From Cyclobacterium sp. (GTDB lineage: Bacteria > Bacteroidota > Bacteroidia > Cytophagales > Cyclobacteriaceae), in contig NZ_JABURL010000050.1 in assembly GCF_014762705.1 (NCBI RefSeq), forward strand, positions 101,490-165,489: 64,000 nt of DNA, in the 5' to 3' direction. The number at the start of each line of letters is the position of its first letter. Within the stretch, counting starts at the first letter, position 1. The notes below the pieces were generated by a model. That model saw only the letters and a program-made list of their open reading frames with translations, searched no databases and was not told where the DNA came from. The translations under genes and the position numbers were made by a program. Shown here piece after piece: positions 18,298 through 27,948 of the stretch.

Positions 18298-21267
18298 TTA
18301 AAAATCAAGATTTACGTGAAAGAAAACCCTTCTTGGGGTTGGATAAGGAGCAATATCTACGTTATTGTCCACAGACCTGGCACCAAAAGTGGATGTTTCC
18401 GGATCATATCCTTCATAGTCGGTGAAAAGGAAAGCATTGTTAACCGACAGACCAAAACGGATACTTTCCAGGGCATTACCAAAGGTGTTGGTTACAGAGG
18501 CCTTGGGAAGGGTATAGTACAGGCCGATTTCCCTTACCTTTACGAATGAGGCATCCTGCACCCATCTTCCGGCATTGTTGTAGGGCTCCGGAGGTCGTTG
18601 TCTTCCGTTGGGAACTCCATCACCATTATCATCGTCAAACCATCCGTTTGTCGTTCCACCGGAATCTGAAAGAAAGGACGTCAGGTTGATATTTTCACCT
18701 CCTTGTCGCCATTCCACCAAGAAAGACAATTCCAGATTATTGTAAATTCTCATGGTATTGTAGAAGGAAGTATTGAATTTGGGTTGGGCATTTCCCCAAA
18801 CCGTAAATCCACTGGGGTGATCAGGATTTGCAGGTGTTCCCACGATGGTAGTTGGCGCAAAGCCTTCCGCATAGTAGAAAGTTCCCAATGCAGGACCGAA
18901 AGCACCTTGAGTATATTGTGGGATACCCAATCTTGTCATGTTTACCCTGTTTTGCCAATACATGATTCTTGAGAACCAGTTGAAGTTGGCCTGATCTACG
19001 ACAGTTCCGGAAAGGCTCAATTCCAATCCCTTGTTCTGCAGTTCTGCCTCATTGCTGGGTATGGTAGTTACACCTGTGGATGGCGCAAGGTTAAGGTCCT
19101 GAATATTGTTTTGGGTATTTTTAATGTAGTAGGTCGCCTCTAAAGCAAATCGGTTGTTTAAAAACCCAAGGTCTACTCCAAACTCCAATTCAGTAGCTGT
19201 TTCTGGTCTGATTTGGGTGTTTCCGATCTGAGTACCTACTACCGAACCCAAAAGCCCACCTATATTGGCTCCTTCCAGTCTGGAAAAAGTATTTCCAAAA
19301 GCTACAGGTCCAGCCGTTTCACCATAGGCTATCCTGGGTTTCAGTTGATTGATGAAACTGGAATTCCAGAAATCAAAATTCCCAAGATTAAAAGCTACCG
19401 AAGCTCTTGGGAAGGCATAAAACTGGGAGGGATCACCATTTAAGGTGGATTTGTCCCATCGTACGCCTACCGTACCAATGATTTTATCCTCAAAGTTGGC
19501 TTCCTGTTGCAGGAATATACCCGCTTCCTGAACTTCACTGATAAATTGATCGGCGATTTCCTGGACGGATGCTTGTTGCAGGTTTGTTTGACCGGGTACC
19601 AAACCCCGTCCCCTGTTGAATAACTGGCTGTTATTAAAGTCCAACCTTACCAAACCAGCCTGGGAGTTCATATTGATGCTACCCAGATTGAAATTATAAA
19701 CCAATGCTGCCTGGAAATTGGTGTTGAAACTTTCCTGTTTTCCCCAGAACACATCTCCCGGATTGGCTTGCCCTCTCTGGTACTGAAGAGACTCCGGTAA
19801 ATAAATCAATGTTGAGTTTTGAAGAAAATCCAGGCCACCGGCCACATTGGCTTTCAGGAAGCTGTTGCTGTTGCTGAACAGGTCAATGTCCAGTGTAAAA
19901 GCCTGAACAAAACGTTGTACATCTGATCTGTTTTCCGCATTATCTGTGACAGCTGCTGGGTTCTCACTAAAATATGGATTGGTAGGGTAATTTCCATTTT
20001 CATCAGGTCGGATGTCAAAATAATTTGGAATATAGGCAATGCTGTAGCCTATACTTGCACCTGAATTATTCTGATTACCTGTAAACCCCCTGTCTGAAGT
20101 TGACTTGATGTAATTGGAAGAGACTCCCAATTTGATTTTTTCGGTGATTTTATGATCCAGATTTGCCCTTACGGAAAAGCGGTCAAAACCGGTATTTTTC
20201 ACAGTACCATCCTCTGAATTGATGTTTCCAGAAACATAAAATTTTGTTTTTTCATTACCCCCGGATACCGTTAGGCGGGTATTGCTGAGTAAGGCCGTAT
20301 TGTTGTAGAAGTAATCCTCATAATTAATTCTGGTTCCTTCCCTGAAGCGTTCCAGTTCAATGGGTCTCCTGTTTTCAGGGAAAAATGTATTGATTTTTTC
20401 CTCACTCCAGCCATCTACTCCCAAAAGCCTTAAGGGTTGAGCAAAGCCGGTATCCTGAGAAAGAGATACTTTGGTCTTTCCCTCTGCACCCCGCTTAGTG
20501 GTAATGATAATTACCCCGGCATTGGCCCTGGTCCCATAGATGGCAGCAGCAGAAGGACCTTTAAGCACTTCGATGGTAGCGATGTCGGCCGGATTTAGAT
20601 CTGCTAGTCTGTTGGATCCATCATCCTGGCTCTCAGCACCTGCCCCGGTTACTGTCGCACGGCCAGTTCGCTGAAAGGAATTGTTGATATAAACCCCATC
20701 CAAAATAATCAGAGGCTGTGAAGCTCCTGTAAGGCTGGAGATACCCCTCAACTGAATAGAAAGTCCCCCTCCCGGGGCTCCTCCGTTTGACCGGATATTG
20801 GCACCGGCAATTTTCCCATAAAGTGCCCCATCTGTGGTCTGTATGGTGGTGGTTCCTGTCAATTCCCTGGAAGAAACCGAGGAGACGGCATTGGCCAGGT
20901 TTGACCTTTTTACAGAAGAAGCCAACCCTGTTACCACCACTTCCTCCAGGTTGGTGGCATCTTCTTTCAGGGATACATTCAGGTTATTGTTGTTGTTTGG
21001 TCCTACCTCAATGGTCTGACTGAGGTAACCAAGGGATGAAATGACCAATTTGGCGGGGTCATTGTTGTCAAAATTCAGGTTAAACCTTCCGTCCAGGTCC
21101 GTAACGGTACCTCTGGAGGTGTTGCTGACCAGAATACTGGCACCTATCATGGGTTCACCCGTCCGTTCGTCGGAGATAACCCCCGAAACACTGTACTGTG
21201 CATGACTCCAGCCTACAATAAGGGTAGACAGCATCATGACCAATGATAATTGGTAAATTTTAGTCAT
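18298..21267 (-). CDS. SusC/RagA-like TonB-dependent outer-membrane transporter
   Basis: 989 residues: signal peptide (about 1-23, ending SHAQ), a carboxypeptidase-like regulatory domain (about 25-105, VSGVISDERTGEPMIGA), a TonB box region (EEVVVTG near 108-114), the plug with the SusC signature around QLRGISSLTG and PLIILDGVYINN, then the barrel to the terminal aromatic residue (HVNLDF). It imports a bulky nutrient across the outer membrane using TonB energy and pairs with the SusD-like protein encoded next. The 288-bp region upstream is strongly AT-rich. Confidence 0.95.
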   Translation of the reverse strand: MTKIYQLSLVMMLSTLIVGWSHAQYSVSGVISDERTGEPMIGASILVSNTSRGTVTDLDGRFNLNFDNNDPAKLVISSLGYLSQTIEVGPNNNNNLNVSLKEDATNLEEVVVTGLASSVKRSNLANAVSSVSSRELTGTTTIQTTDGALYGKIAGANIRSNGGAPGGGLSIQLRGISSLTGASQPLIILDGVYINNSFQRTGRATVTGAGAESQDDGSNRLADLNPADIATIEVLKGPSAAAIYGTRANAGVIIITTKRGAEGKTKVSLSQDTGFAQPLRLLGVDGWSEEKINTFFPENRRPIELERFREGTRINYEDYFYNNTALLSNTRLTVSGGNEKTKFYVSGNINSEDGTVKNTGFDRFSVRANLDHKITEKIKLGVSSNYIKSTSDRGFTGNQNNSGASIGYSIAYIPNYFDIRPDENGNYPTNPYFSENPAAVTDNAENRSDVQRFVQAFTLDIDLFSNSNSFLKANVAGGLDFLQNSTLIYLPESLQYQRGQANPGDVFWGKQESFNTNFQAALVYNFNLGSINMNSQAGLVRLDFNNSQLFNRGRGLVPGQTNLQQASVQEIADQFISEVQEAGIFLQQEANFEDKIIGTVGVRWDKSTLNGDPSQFYAFPRASVAFNLGNFDFWNSSFINQLKPRIAYGETAGPVAFGNTFSRLEGANIGGLLGSVVGTQIGNTQIRPETATELEFGVDLGFLNNRFALEATYYIKNTQNNIQDLNLAPSTGVTTIPSNEAELQNKGLELSLSGTVVDQANFNWFSRIMYWQNRVNMTRLGIPQYTQGAFGPALGTFYYAEGFAPTTIVGTPANPDHPSGFTVWGNAQPKFNTSFYNTMRIYNNLELSFLVEWRQGGENINLTSFLSDSGGTTNGWFDDDNGDGVPNGRQRPPEPYNNAGRWVQDASFVKVREIGLYYTLPKASVTNTFGNALESIRFGLSVNNAFLFTDYEGYDPETSTFGARSVDNNVDIAPYPTPRRVFFHVNLDF

Positions 21268-21555
21268 AGAAATAAGTTTAGATTAAGGATTAGGTTACTA
21301 AGTTTTAAATTTTAAGGCATAATTTTGTTTTTTATTATTAATTCAATGCTTTTTACAATTATATGAATTTTATCTTTATTTTTAATTTTGTAGTCCATAT
21401 AATTTAAACCTATAAAAGGCTTTTATGCCTTATTTTGTTTAAGAAAGGGTTTTATTTTTTTTTAAAGTTGACTGTAATCCGCATTCAGGGGGAAAAAGTA
21501 GATCAAAAAAACGAAAATTCCAGCCTACATTAAGTAGCAAAGGTCACATTATGAA
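21268..21555. other. AT-rich region upstream of the susC-like gene
   Basis: Long A/T tracts and a small inverted repeat AAGGC-N6-GCCTT (near 21415-21432). It should hold both the end of the queG transcript and the susC promoter; no exact TAnnTTTG was found here. Confidence 0.45.
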
Positions 21556-22482
21556 TCAAGTTTGTCTGATAAATTGAATATTCCGCTTTAATCCTTCCCA
21601 TTTGCTGCGTTTTAAGGCCGACTTTTTAAAAACCCGGCTAAAAGTTTCTTTGGTCATTTCCTGCCAATCCAGGGCTTCCAGCTCTGGATGGGGTAAAAAT
21701 TCAGGTTCCTGATGAGGTCTTGAAAAGCGGTTCCACGGGCAAACATCCTGACATATGTCACAACCAAAGGCCCAATTTTCCATTTTTCCCTTAAATTCAG
21801 TGGGAATTTCTTCCTTCAGTTCAATGGTAAGGTAGGAAATGCATTTGGAGGCATCCACCAGGTTGTCCTGAACAATGGCATCGGTAGGGCAGGCATCGAT
21901 ACAGCGTGTACAGGTCCCGCAATAATCTTTGGTAACGGGGTTGTCATAATTAAGTGGAAGGTCGATGATCAACTCCGCAAGAAAAAAAAAACTACCGCTG
22001 TTTTTATTGAGCAGCAGGCTGTTTTTGCCCGTCCAGCCCAGGCCAGCTTTTTGGGCCCACTGTCTTTCCATGACAGGTGCACTATCCACGAAAACCCTGC
22101 CATCGATCTCACCAATTTCATCCCTGAGGATTTCCAAAAAGTTTTTGAGTTTGTCCCTGATGACAAAGTGGTAATCTTTCCCATAGGCATATTTGGCAAT
22201 TTTCAGGTCTTCTTTCCCTTCAGGTAGCTTTTGTGAAGGGTAATAATTGTACATCAGGCTGATCACCGATTGGGCCTTATCTACCAGTTTTCTGGGATCA
22301 AGTCTTTTGTCAAAATGCCTGGCCATGTAGGCCATTTTTCCATGGTAATTTTTTGCCAGCCAGGCGTCCAGTTTTGGAGCTTCTTCTTCCAGGTATTCCG
22401 CTTTGGCAATCCCGCAATAATCAAAACCCAAATTACGAGCAGTTTTTTTGATCAAATGTGTGTTTTTCTCCTGTAGTTGCAT
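21556..22482 (-). CDS. queG: Epoxyqueuosine reductase
   Basis: About 308 residues from the ATG at 22482. Two 4Fe-4S motifs are clear, [16 protein letters not shown] and [10 protein letters not shown], after an N-terminal cobalamin-binding domain ([17 protein letters not shown] near the start; [19 protein letters not shown] in the middle). QueG reduces epoxyqueuosine to queuosine in tRNA wobble positions. It starts about 33 nt after ruvB on the same strand. Confidence 0.93.
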   Translation of the reverse strand: MQLQEKNTHLIKKTARNLGFDYCGIAKAEYLEEEAPKLDAWLAKNYHGKMAYMARHFDKRLDPRKLVDKAQSVISLMYNYYPSQKLPEGKEDLKIAKYAYGKDYHFVIRDKLKNFLEILRDEIGEIDGRVFVDSAPVMERQWAQKAGLGWTGKNSLLLNKNSGSFFFLAELIIDLPLNYDNPVTKDYCGTCTRCIDACPTDAIVQDNLVDASKCISYLTIELKEEIPTEFKGKMENWAFGCDICQDVCPWNRFSRPHQEPEFLPHPELEALDWQEMTKETFSRVFKKSALKRSKWEGLKRNIQFIRQT

Positions 22483-22515
22483 CTTCAAAATCAATGGGAT
22501 CCTTCCAGTTCGAAG

Positions 22516-23553
22516 CTATAAATCAAAAAGACTCCCGGATTGACCCCCAAAATCCGGCTTCAGTTTAAGGTGTTTGTAGGCCAATTCAGTGGCAGTCCTT
22601 CCCCTGCTGGTTCTTTTCAGATAGCCTTCCTGAATCAGGAAAGGTTCATAGACTTCTTCAATGGTTTCTGCCTCTTCTCCACAGGCTGTGGCGATGGTGG
22701 AAAGGCCTACCGGACCTCCGCTAAACTTCTTGATAATCGTCAGAAGAATACGGTTATCCATCTCATCAAGCCCATTTTCATCCACATTCAGGGCATTCAG
22801 GGCAATTTTAGCGATGCCCAGATTGATGCGGCCATCTCCCTTGATCTCTGCAAAGTCCCGTGTTCTCCGGAGTAGCGTATTTGCAATTCTTGGTGTGCCT
22901 CTGCTTCTTCTGGCAATTTCATAGGCGGCTTCTTCATCCAGCGGAGTGCCAAGTATGGAAGCTGATCTTTTGACAATGGTGCAGAGCAATTCCGCATCGT
23001 AATACTCCAGTCTGGCATTGATGCCAAAACGAGCCCTGAGGGGGGATGTAAGCAGCCCCGATCTTGTGGTGGCTCCCACCAGGGTAAAGGGGCTCAGGCT
23101 GATCTGCACAGAGCGGGCATTTGGACCTGAATCCAGCATGATGTCGATACGGAAATCTTCCATGGCTGAATAGAGGTATTCTTCCACAATGGGATTTAAG
23201 CGGTGGATTTCATCAATGAAAAGCACATCACCATCCTCCAGATTGGTGAGCAGTCCCGCCAGGTCTGAAGGCTTGTCCAGTACCGGGCCAGAGGTAATTT
23301 TCAGGCTGGATTCCAGTTCATTGGCAATGATATGGCTCAGGGTGGTTTTCCCCAGTCCAGGGGGGCCATGCAACAAGACGTGATCCAGTGATTCGCCACG
23401 TTTTTTTGCCGCCAACACAAATATCTTTATGTTCTCCACAGTCTTTTGCTGACCAGTGAAATCATCAAAGCTTAATGGCCTAAGCGCTTTTTCAATTTCC
23501 TTGTCACCGGGAGCCATGCCCTCCTGGTCTCCGCGCAGATAATCTTCTCTCAT
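22516..23553 (-). CDS. ruvB: Holliday junction branch-migration ATPase RuvB
   Basis: 345 residues, standard length. Walker A GPPGLGKT is at about 63-70, Walker B FIDEIHRL is near 113-120, and sensor 1 is in [11 protein letters not shown]. The C-terminal winged helix ends in [13 protein letters not shown]. It drives branch migration with RuvA at Holliday junctions. A TATATTTG -7 element lies 20 nt upstream of the ATG. Confidence 0.97.
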   Translation of the reverse strand: MREDYLRGDQEGMAPGDKEIEKALRPLSFDDFTGQQKTVENIKIFVLAAKKRGESLDHVLLHGPPGLGKTTLSHIIANELESSLKITSGPVLDKPSDLAGLLTNLEDGDVLFIDEIHRLNPIVEEYLYSAMEDFRIDIMLDSGPNARSVQISLSPFTLVGATTRSGLLTSPLRARFGINARLEYYDAELLCTIVKRSASILGTPLDEEAAYEIARRSRGTPRIANTLLRRTRDFAEIKGDGRINLGIAKIALNALNVDENGLDEMDNRILLTIIKKFSGGPVGLSTIATACGEEAETIEEVYEPFLIQEGYLKRTSRGRTATELAYKHLKLKPDFGGQSGSLFDL

Positions 23554-23572
23554 ATGATCTTCCTAAGAAGTA

Positions 23573-23580
23573 CAAATATA
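23573..23580 (-). promoter_or_regulatory. Bacteroidota -7 element for ruvB
   Basis: The minus strand reads TATATTTG, an exact TAnnTTTG match, 19 nt upstream of the ruvB ATG. No clear -33 box was seen. Confidence 0.45.
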
Positions 23581-23711
23581 GAAAATTCATCCCAGCTTTG
23601 CAGACGATAGATCAGCCTGCCGGGGAATTGTAAATCAGGATAATGGGTAAAAACGATGAGCAATTAAAAAATAAGAATTAACTTTCGGAAAATTAAAACA
23701 AGCCTTGTTTT

Positions 23712-24770
23712 ATGCGAAAATCAGCCAAAAAAAATATCATTTACAGCATTTTGTTGTTGTTGGTGGTATTCATGGTTTACCTATACCGACAAAGTAAAGA
23801 CAGTCCGGAGCAACCCAAACAGGATGATCCAAAAATGGTGGTTTCTGGTCCAACCATGGGGACCACTTACCGGATTGTCTACCTGGATGAGGGAAGAAGA
23901 GATTTTAAGGAGGAAATTGATGCATTACTGGGCGAGATTAACCAGGCTTTGTCTACCTATATCCCCGAGTCTGAAATCAGCAGGTTCAACAGAATGGATT
24001 CCCTGGTTTTTGATTCGCCCCACTTTTATCCGGTATTGGAAAAAAGTAAGGCCATATACGATGCCACCAATGGGGCTTTTGACCCCACAGTAGGCCCCCT
24101 GGTGAATGCATGGGGTTTCGGCCCTGAAGGAGCTACTTTAAAAGACAGTGCGGAAGTGCAACAGATTTTGGATCAGGTGGGTTTTGATCAGTTGGTTTTT
24201 GATCAAAAGGGCATTAGAAAGGCCAATACGGATGTTTACCTGGACCTTAGTGCTATCGCCAAAGGGTACGGGGTGGATAAGCTGGCAGAATATTTAAATG
24301 AAAAGGGTGTTCAGAACTACCTCGTGGAGGTTGGAGGAGAGTTGGTCAGCAAGGGTGTAAATGACAAAGGTGAATTGTGGAAAGTGGGCATTTCCCGTCC
24401 GGACGAGGAAGGTCTTGCCAATGAACTATTCAGTATCCTTGCACTGGACAACAAGGGTATGGCTACCTCTGGAAATTACCGAAATTTTTATATTAAGGAT
24501 TCCGTTAAATATTCCCATACCATCAGCCCCTATACGGGATATCCAGTTGAACATTCCCTTTTGAGTGCTACTGTAGTAGCTGAGGATTGTATGACCGCAG
24601 ATGCCTTTGCCACGGCTTTTATGGTGTTGGGTATCGAAAAAGCCAAGGAAATTTATGAGTCAACGGATGGTTTGGAAGTTTTTCTTATCTATAATGATGA
24701 CCGGGGTCAGATGCAATCCTTTGTAAGTGAAGGCCTGATTCCTTATATTACTGCTGTGGATAAGGAATAA
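23712..24770 (+). CDS. apbE: FAD:protein FMN transferase (ApbE family)
   Basis: 352 residues with one N-terminal membrane segment (about 9-25). ApbE motifs are in order: GPTMGTTYRI (about 46-55), DPTVGPLVNAWGFG (about 118-131), DLSAIAKGYGVD (about 176-187), GGELVSKG, TSGNYRNFY, and TADAFATAFMVLG near the end. The enzyme attaches FMN to a Thr of target flavoproteins such as Rnf/Nqr subunits, on the periplasmic side of the inner membrane. No target flavoprotein is in the window. A ZIP transporter follows after 22 bp. Confidence 0.93.
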   Translation: MRKSAKKNIIYSILLLLVVFMVYLYRQSKDSPEQPKQDDPKMVVSGPTMGTTYRIVYLDEGRRDFKEEIDALLGEINQALSTYIPESEISRFNRMDSLVFDSPHFYPVLEKSKAIYDATNGAFDPTVGPLVNAWGFGPEGATLKDSAEVQQILDQVGFDQLVFDQKGIRKANTDVYLDLSAIAKGYGVDKLAEYLNEKGVQNYLVEVGGELVSKGVNDKGELWKVGISRPDEEGLANELFSILALDNKGMATSGNYRNFYIKDSVKYSHTISPYTGYPVEHSLLSATVVAEDCMTADAFATAFMVLGIEKAKEIYESTDGLEVFLIYNDDRGQMQSFVSEGLIPYITAVDKE

Positions 24771-24792
24771 TCCCAATAACCCTGATTACATT

Positions 24793-25527
24793 ATGGTGCA
24801 TTTTATTTTACTTTTTGTTGCTGCCTTAGGTGCGGGCTTATTGGCTTTGATTATTCCAGAATGGAAGGAAAAGAGTTTTAAGCTGGGCTTGATATTTGCC
24901 GGAGCCTATCTATTTGCCATTACCATATTGCATATTTTGCCGGAACTATTTGCTGATCAACAATCTGCCTATTATATGGGTTTATACATCCTGCTGGGAT
25001 TTTTGCTGCAACAGGTTTTGGACTTTATGTCCTCAGGAATTGAGCACGGACATATCCACGACCACAGCGGACATGGTATGGGTAACAGCGTATGGACCCT
25101 GATGATCGGTTTGTTTTTGCATGCTTTTCTGGAAGGTACTTTGCTTTCCAAGCAACCCATGCTTGCCGGGCACCATCATGGCAGTGAAACCCTTTTGATT
25201 GGGATGATTTTACATAAAATGCCGGAAGCTTTTGCTTTGGTTGCGGTATTGATGACCCGGATGAATAAACCAGGGGTTCTTTCGCTGCTTATTCTTTTCG
25301 CCCTGGCCTCTCCTTTGGGAATGATTTCTACCGATTTTCTTTTTGATCAGCAGCTGATCGGAAGGGGAACCTTAAATATTTTGTTTGGTTTGGTAGCCGG
25401 GGGCTTTCTTCACATTTCTACCATAATTTTCTTTGAAAGCTCCCCACAACACCGCTTTAATTTGCACAAGTTGCTGATTATTTTGCTGGCCTCCGGTATA
25501 GCTATTCTGACCGAGTTCATCATATAA
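24793..25527 (+). CDS. ZIP-family divalent metal transporter
   Basis: 244 residues with about eight membrane helices and a His-rich loop between helices (HGHIHDHSGHG, about 85-95). The metal-binding helix motifs are LFLHAFLEG and MILHKMPEAFAL, as in ZIP zinc/iron permeases. It imports zinc or a related divalent metal through the inner membrane. It is probably co-transcribed with apbE. Confidence 0.9.
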   Translation: MVHFILLFVAALGAGLLALIIPEWKEKSFKLGLIFAGAYLFAITILHILPELFADQQSAYYMGLYILLGFLLQQVLDFMSSGIEHGHIHDHSGHGMGNSVWTLMIGLFLHAFLEGTLLSKQPMLAGHHHGSETLLIGMILHKMPEAFALVAVLMTRMNKPGVLSLLILFALASPLGMISTDFLFDQQLIGRGTLNILFGLVAGGFLHISTIIFFESSPQHRFNLHKLLIILLASGIAILTEFII

Positions 25528-25565
25528 AAAAAATGCCGGAGCCTTATGTTGCCATAAGACCCCGG
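25526..25565 (-). terminator. Hairpin terminator on the minus strand
   Basis: The stem CCGG..CTTATG / CATAAG..CCGG (25536-25565) with two internal mismatches is followed on the minus strand by a run of eight U (25526-25533). It therefore ends leftward transcription. The nearest leftward gene stops 370 bp away at 25936. Confidence 0.6.
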
Positions 25566-25935
25566 ACAAACCCTACATTAAAAAATAACCAACTTCCCTT
25601 ACGGATTTCCAACTTCACTTAGCTTCGTTATCCGTTCTTCATTTCTTTAACATTCGAAATTTAGTGTGTAAAAAATTATAAAACCAATATTTAAACAAAT
25701 AAATTATGGTAAAAATGTACATAATATTTTATTTATTCTGAAATACATTATTTTAGCTGTGGAAAAATTTCAAACTGATAATATTGTTTTTGGCCCTGGA
25801 AAAAATTCCTTTAGTAAAATTCAATAGGCTCTTTTTCAGTATATTAGCTATGTTATGTCCAATAATTCTTGAAAAAAGATTGTTTTTTTTTCAGGGGATT
25901 ACTGAAAGGTTTTAAAAATGGCTTCGGTGGAAGCT
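25566..25935. other. 370-bp non-coding region before a minus-strand terminator
   Basis: No gene is recognizable. It is either a long 3' untranslated region of the hydrolase operon or the site of a small RNA ending at the terminator at 25526. The half nearer 25700 is very AT-rich. Confidence 0.4.
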
Positions 25936-26709
25936 TTATTTATTAAGGAAATTCAAGGCAATTTGATTGAATGCTTCAGGTTTTTCCACATTGACCACAT
26001 GTCCGCAGGCAGGAACAACCTCCAGTTTTGCAGAGCTGTGGTTTTTCACCAGCTTGGTAATGGAGGGCAAAAACATGTAATCTTCCTCACCCATGACATA
26101 AAGCGTGGGGATCGGGGTTTCTTTGATTCTGAAAAATGCCAATAATGGATTGACTTTTGCGGCCAGGGTAAACCAGCGGATAAATTCTTTTTGATAAAGC
26201 TTTTTGGCCTCCTGCACAAAAAGATTCCTGGATGCTTTGTGGTTCTTCTTAGGCATGATAATAAAGGCAAATAATTTATACAAAAGCAAATAAGGGATGA
26301 CGGACTTTAGCAAAATACCCAGGCGCATCAGGATCTGACCCCGGATATTCAATTTCATGATGGCTCCTGCCAAAATCATGCTGCTCACCCTCTCAGGATG
26401 TCTTTCTGTAATCTCCCTGATAATGATGGTTCCCAAGGATATGCCTACGAAATGAGATTGCTTAATCCTTAGGTGATCCAGCACCTCAATGACTTCGTCG
26501 CCAATAACGTCAAACGAATATTGCTTCAACTTTTCATAAACGTGGTTTTTGGATTTTCCGTGTCCACGTAAATCTACCAGCAATACATTGAAAGATTTTT
26601 TAAAATCCCGGATTTGCCTGAACCATATGGCACTACTGCCACCCGCTCCGTGCACAAAGGTAACCCAGGGGGCATCTTTATCAAGTAAATATGTGGTGTA
26701 ATGGAGCAT
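25936..26709 (-). CDS. Alpha/beta-hydrolase
   Basis: About 257 residues from the ATG at 26709. Features of the fold: oxyanion segment VHGAGGS, LRGHGKS, nucleophile elbow GISLG (Ser in GxSxG), the probable acid in MGEEDYMF, and the His in ACGHVVNVEKPEAF. It has no signal peptide, so a cytoplasmic esterase, lipase or lactonase is likely. It follows the M14 deacylase-like gene after 81 bp on the same strand and may be the last gene of that operon. Confidence 0.85.
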   Translation of the reverse strand: MLHYTTYLLDKDAPWVTFVHGAGGSSAIWFRQIRDFKKSFNVLLVDLRGHGKSKNHVYEKLKQYSFDVIGDEVIEVLDHLRIKQSHFVGISLGTIIIREITERHPERVSSMILAGAIMKLNIRGQILMRLGILLKSVIPYLLLYKLFAFIIMPKKNHKASRNLFVQEAKKLYQKEFIRWFTLAAKVNPLLAFFRIKETPIPTLYVMGEEDYMFLPSITKLVKNHSSAKLEVVPACGHVVNVEKPEAFNQIALNFLNK

Positions 26710-26790
26710 GTAGATTTTAAACTGCAAATCGACCGCTAAGGTTTAAACCGGAGCAATCTGTCTGTGGAAAAAAAATTTGGAGAATATTCA

Positions 26791-27948
26791 TTAATCTCGT
26801 TTAATAATTTCCCAATAGCTTTTGGGCGCTTTATAGCGTATTCTAAAACCCAATAAGTGAAAAATTTCCTTATTAAGCCAGCGTGCAATCGCCGGATTGA
26901 CCAAATACCTGTTTTCGGAACGGGCTACTTTGGATACTCCGGGAAGTAAAGGCAGCAAATCTGGCAAAAAGGTTTTTCTGAGCCATTTGGACAATCCAAG
27001 CCAGAATGAAGAAACAGGTTTCACGATAAAAAAGCCGTCCTGACCCTTATTTTGGTACAAAGGAAGGAATACCATGCCCCTGTACCGGCTAATTACTGGC
27101 AGGCCATTGTTTCTTGCCAGTTCATACCCTTTTTTAATGGGATTGAAATTTGAAAATCCGGGTTTCATCTCAAACCTTTGGTCCGGGCCTATCGGGTAAC
27201 GGCATAATATTTCATAAAATCCGCTTTTTATTCCCAAATTATTTTTTAAACACATCTCCTCCCGTTCGATATCATTGGAAGACATGTCGATTATCCCCAG
27301 ATGGACCATACAAAGTTTGATAAATGCTTCATGTCTCCTCTCACTTTGAGGATCGTCATGTTTCCCTGCTTCAAAACCTAAAGCTGGATAGCCGAGATCA
27401 TTGATATGGCTCATCAGAGGCCCTTCGAGGTATTCTTCTATTCCGAGTACCAGAGGCACAGGAAAATGTTTGGCCATGGAGCGATTGGGTAGGGTATCAT
27501 TGAAAGGTAAAAAGGCGCAACTCTCTGAGGAAGTGGTATGGAGGTCGGTAAATAAAATTTTTCCAGCCCCATAAACTGCTATTATGGAATTGATCAGTTG
27601 ATCCAGCAGCGCAAGTTCTTTAAGCTCTGGATAGCTAAAACCTGGCTCTTCCTGGTCTTTCATCCGCACCAGGGTCAAATTTTCACTGGTCCAGATCCGG
27701 TTGAGGTCTTTGGTAATATATCTTTGATGGGATTTCAGGGCCTCAGCGTTTCCTTTGAGCACAAAAACATTTCCCTTCAATTTAAATTTCCCAGGGTTTT
27801 TATCCTGGAAAAGGGTTTTCATCGCATTAACAGAGGCAGGCTCGTTGCCATGAATGCCAACAATGATTACCAGGGTAGGCAATGTTCTTCCCTGATGGTT
27901 GGCAAAAATGATCCTTGAGTTATTTGTCGTCAGAAGTGTTTCAGGCAT
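26791..27948 (-). CDS. Succinylglutamate desuccinylase/aspartoacylase-family protein (M14)
   Basis: About 385 residues from the ATG at 27948, which overlaps the end of the GCS2-CBS gene by 8 nt. Zinc ligands H33 and E36 (GIHGNE) and H137 (TDLHTTSSES) fit the AstE/AspA branch of M14. DLNRIW (about 81-86) is the family Arg motif and GFEAGKHD probably holds the catalytic Glu. Such enzymes hydrolyse N-acyl amino acids or gamma-glutamyl-like amides. The C-terminal 150 residues are extended and basic. Its overlap with a glutamate-cysteine ligase-like gene suggests the two act on related amide-linked metabolites. Confidence 0.82.
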   Translation of the reverse strand: MPETLLTTNNSRIIFANHQGRTLPTLVIIVGIHGNEPASVNAMKTLFQDKNPGKFKLKGNVFVLKGNAEALKSHQRYITKDLNRIWTSENLTLVRMKDQEEPGFSYPELKELALLDQLINSIIAVYGAGKILFTDLHTTSSESCAFLPFNDTLPNRSMAKHFPVPLVLGIEEYLEGPLMSHINDLGYPALGFEAGKHDDPQSERRHEAFIKLCMVHLGIIDMSSNDIEREEMCLKNNLGIKSGFYEILCRYPIGPDQRFEMKPGFSNFNPIKKGYELARNNGLPVISRYRGMVFLPLYQNKGQDGFFIVKPVSSFWLGLSKWLRKTFLPDLLPLLPGVSKVARSENRYLVNPAIARWLNKEIFHLLGFRIRYKAPKSYWEIIKRD

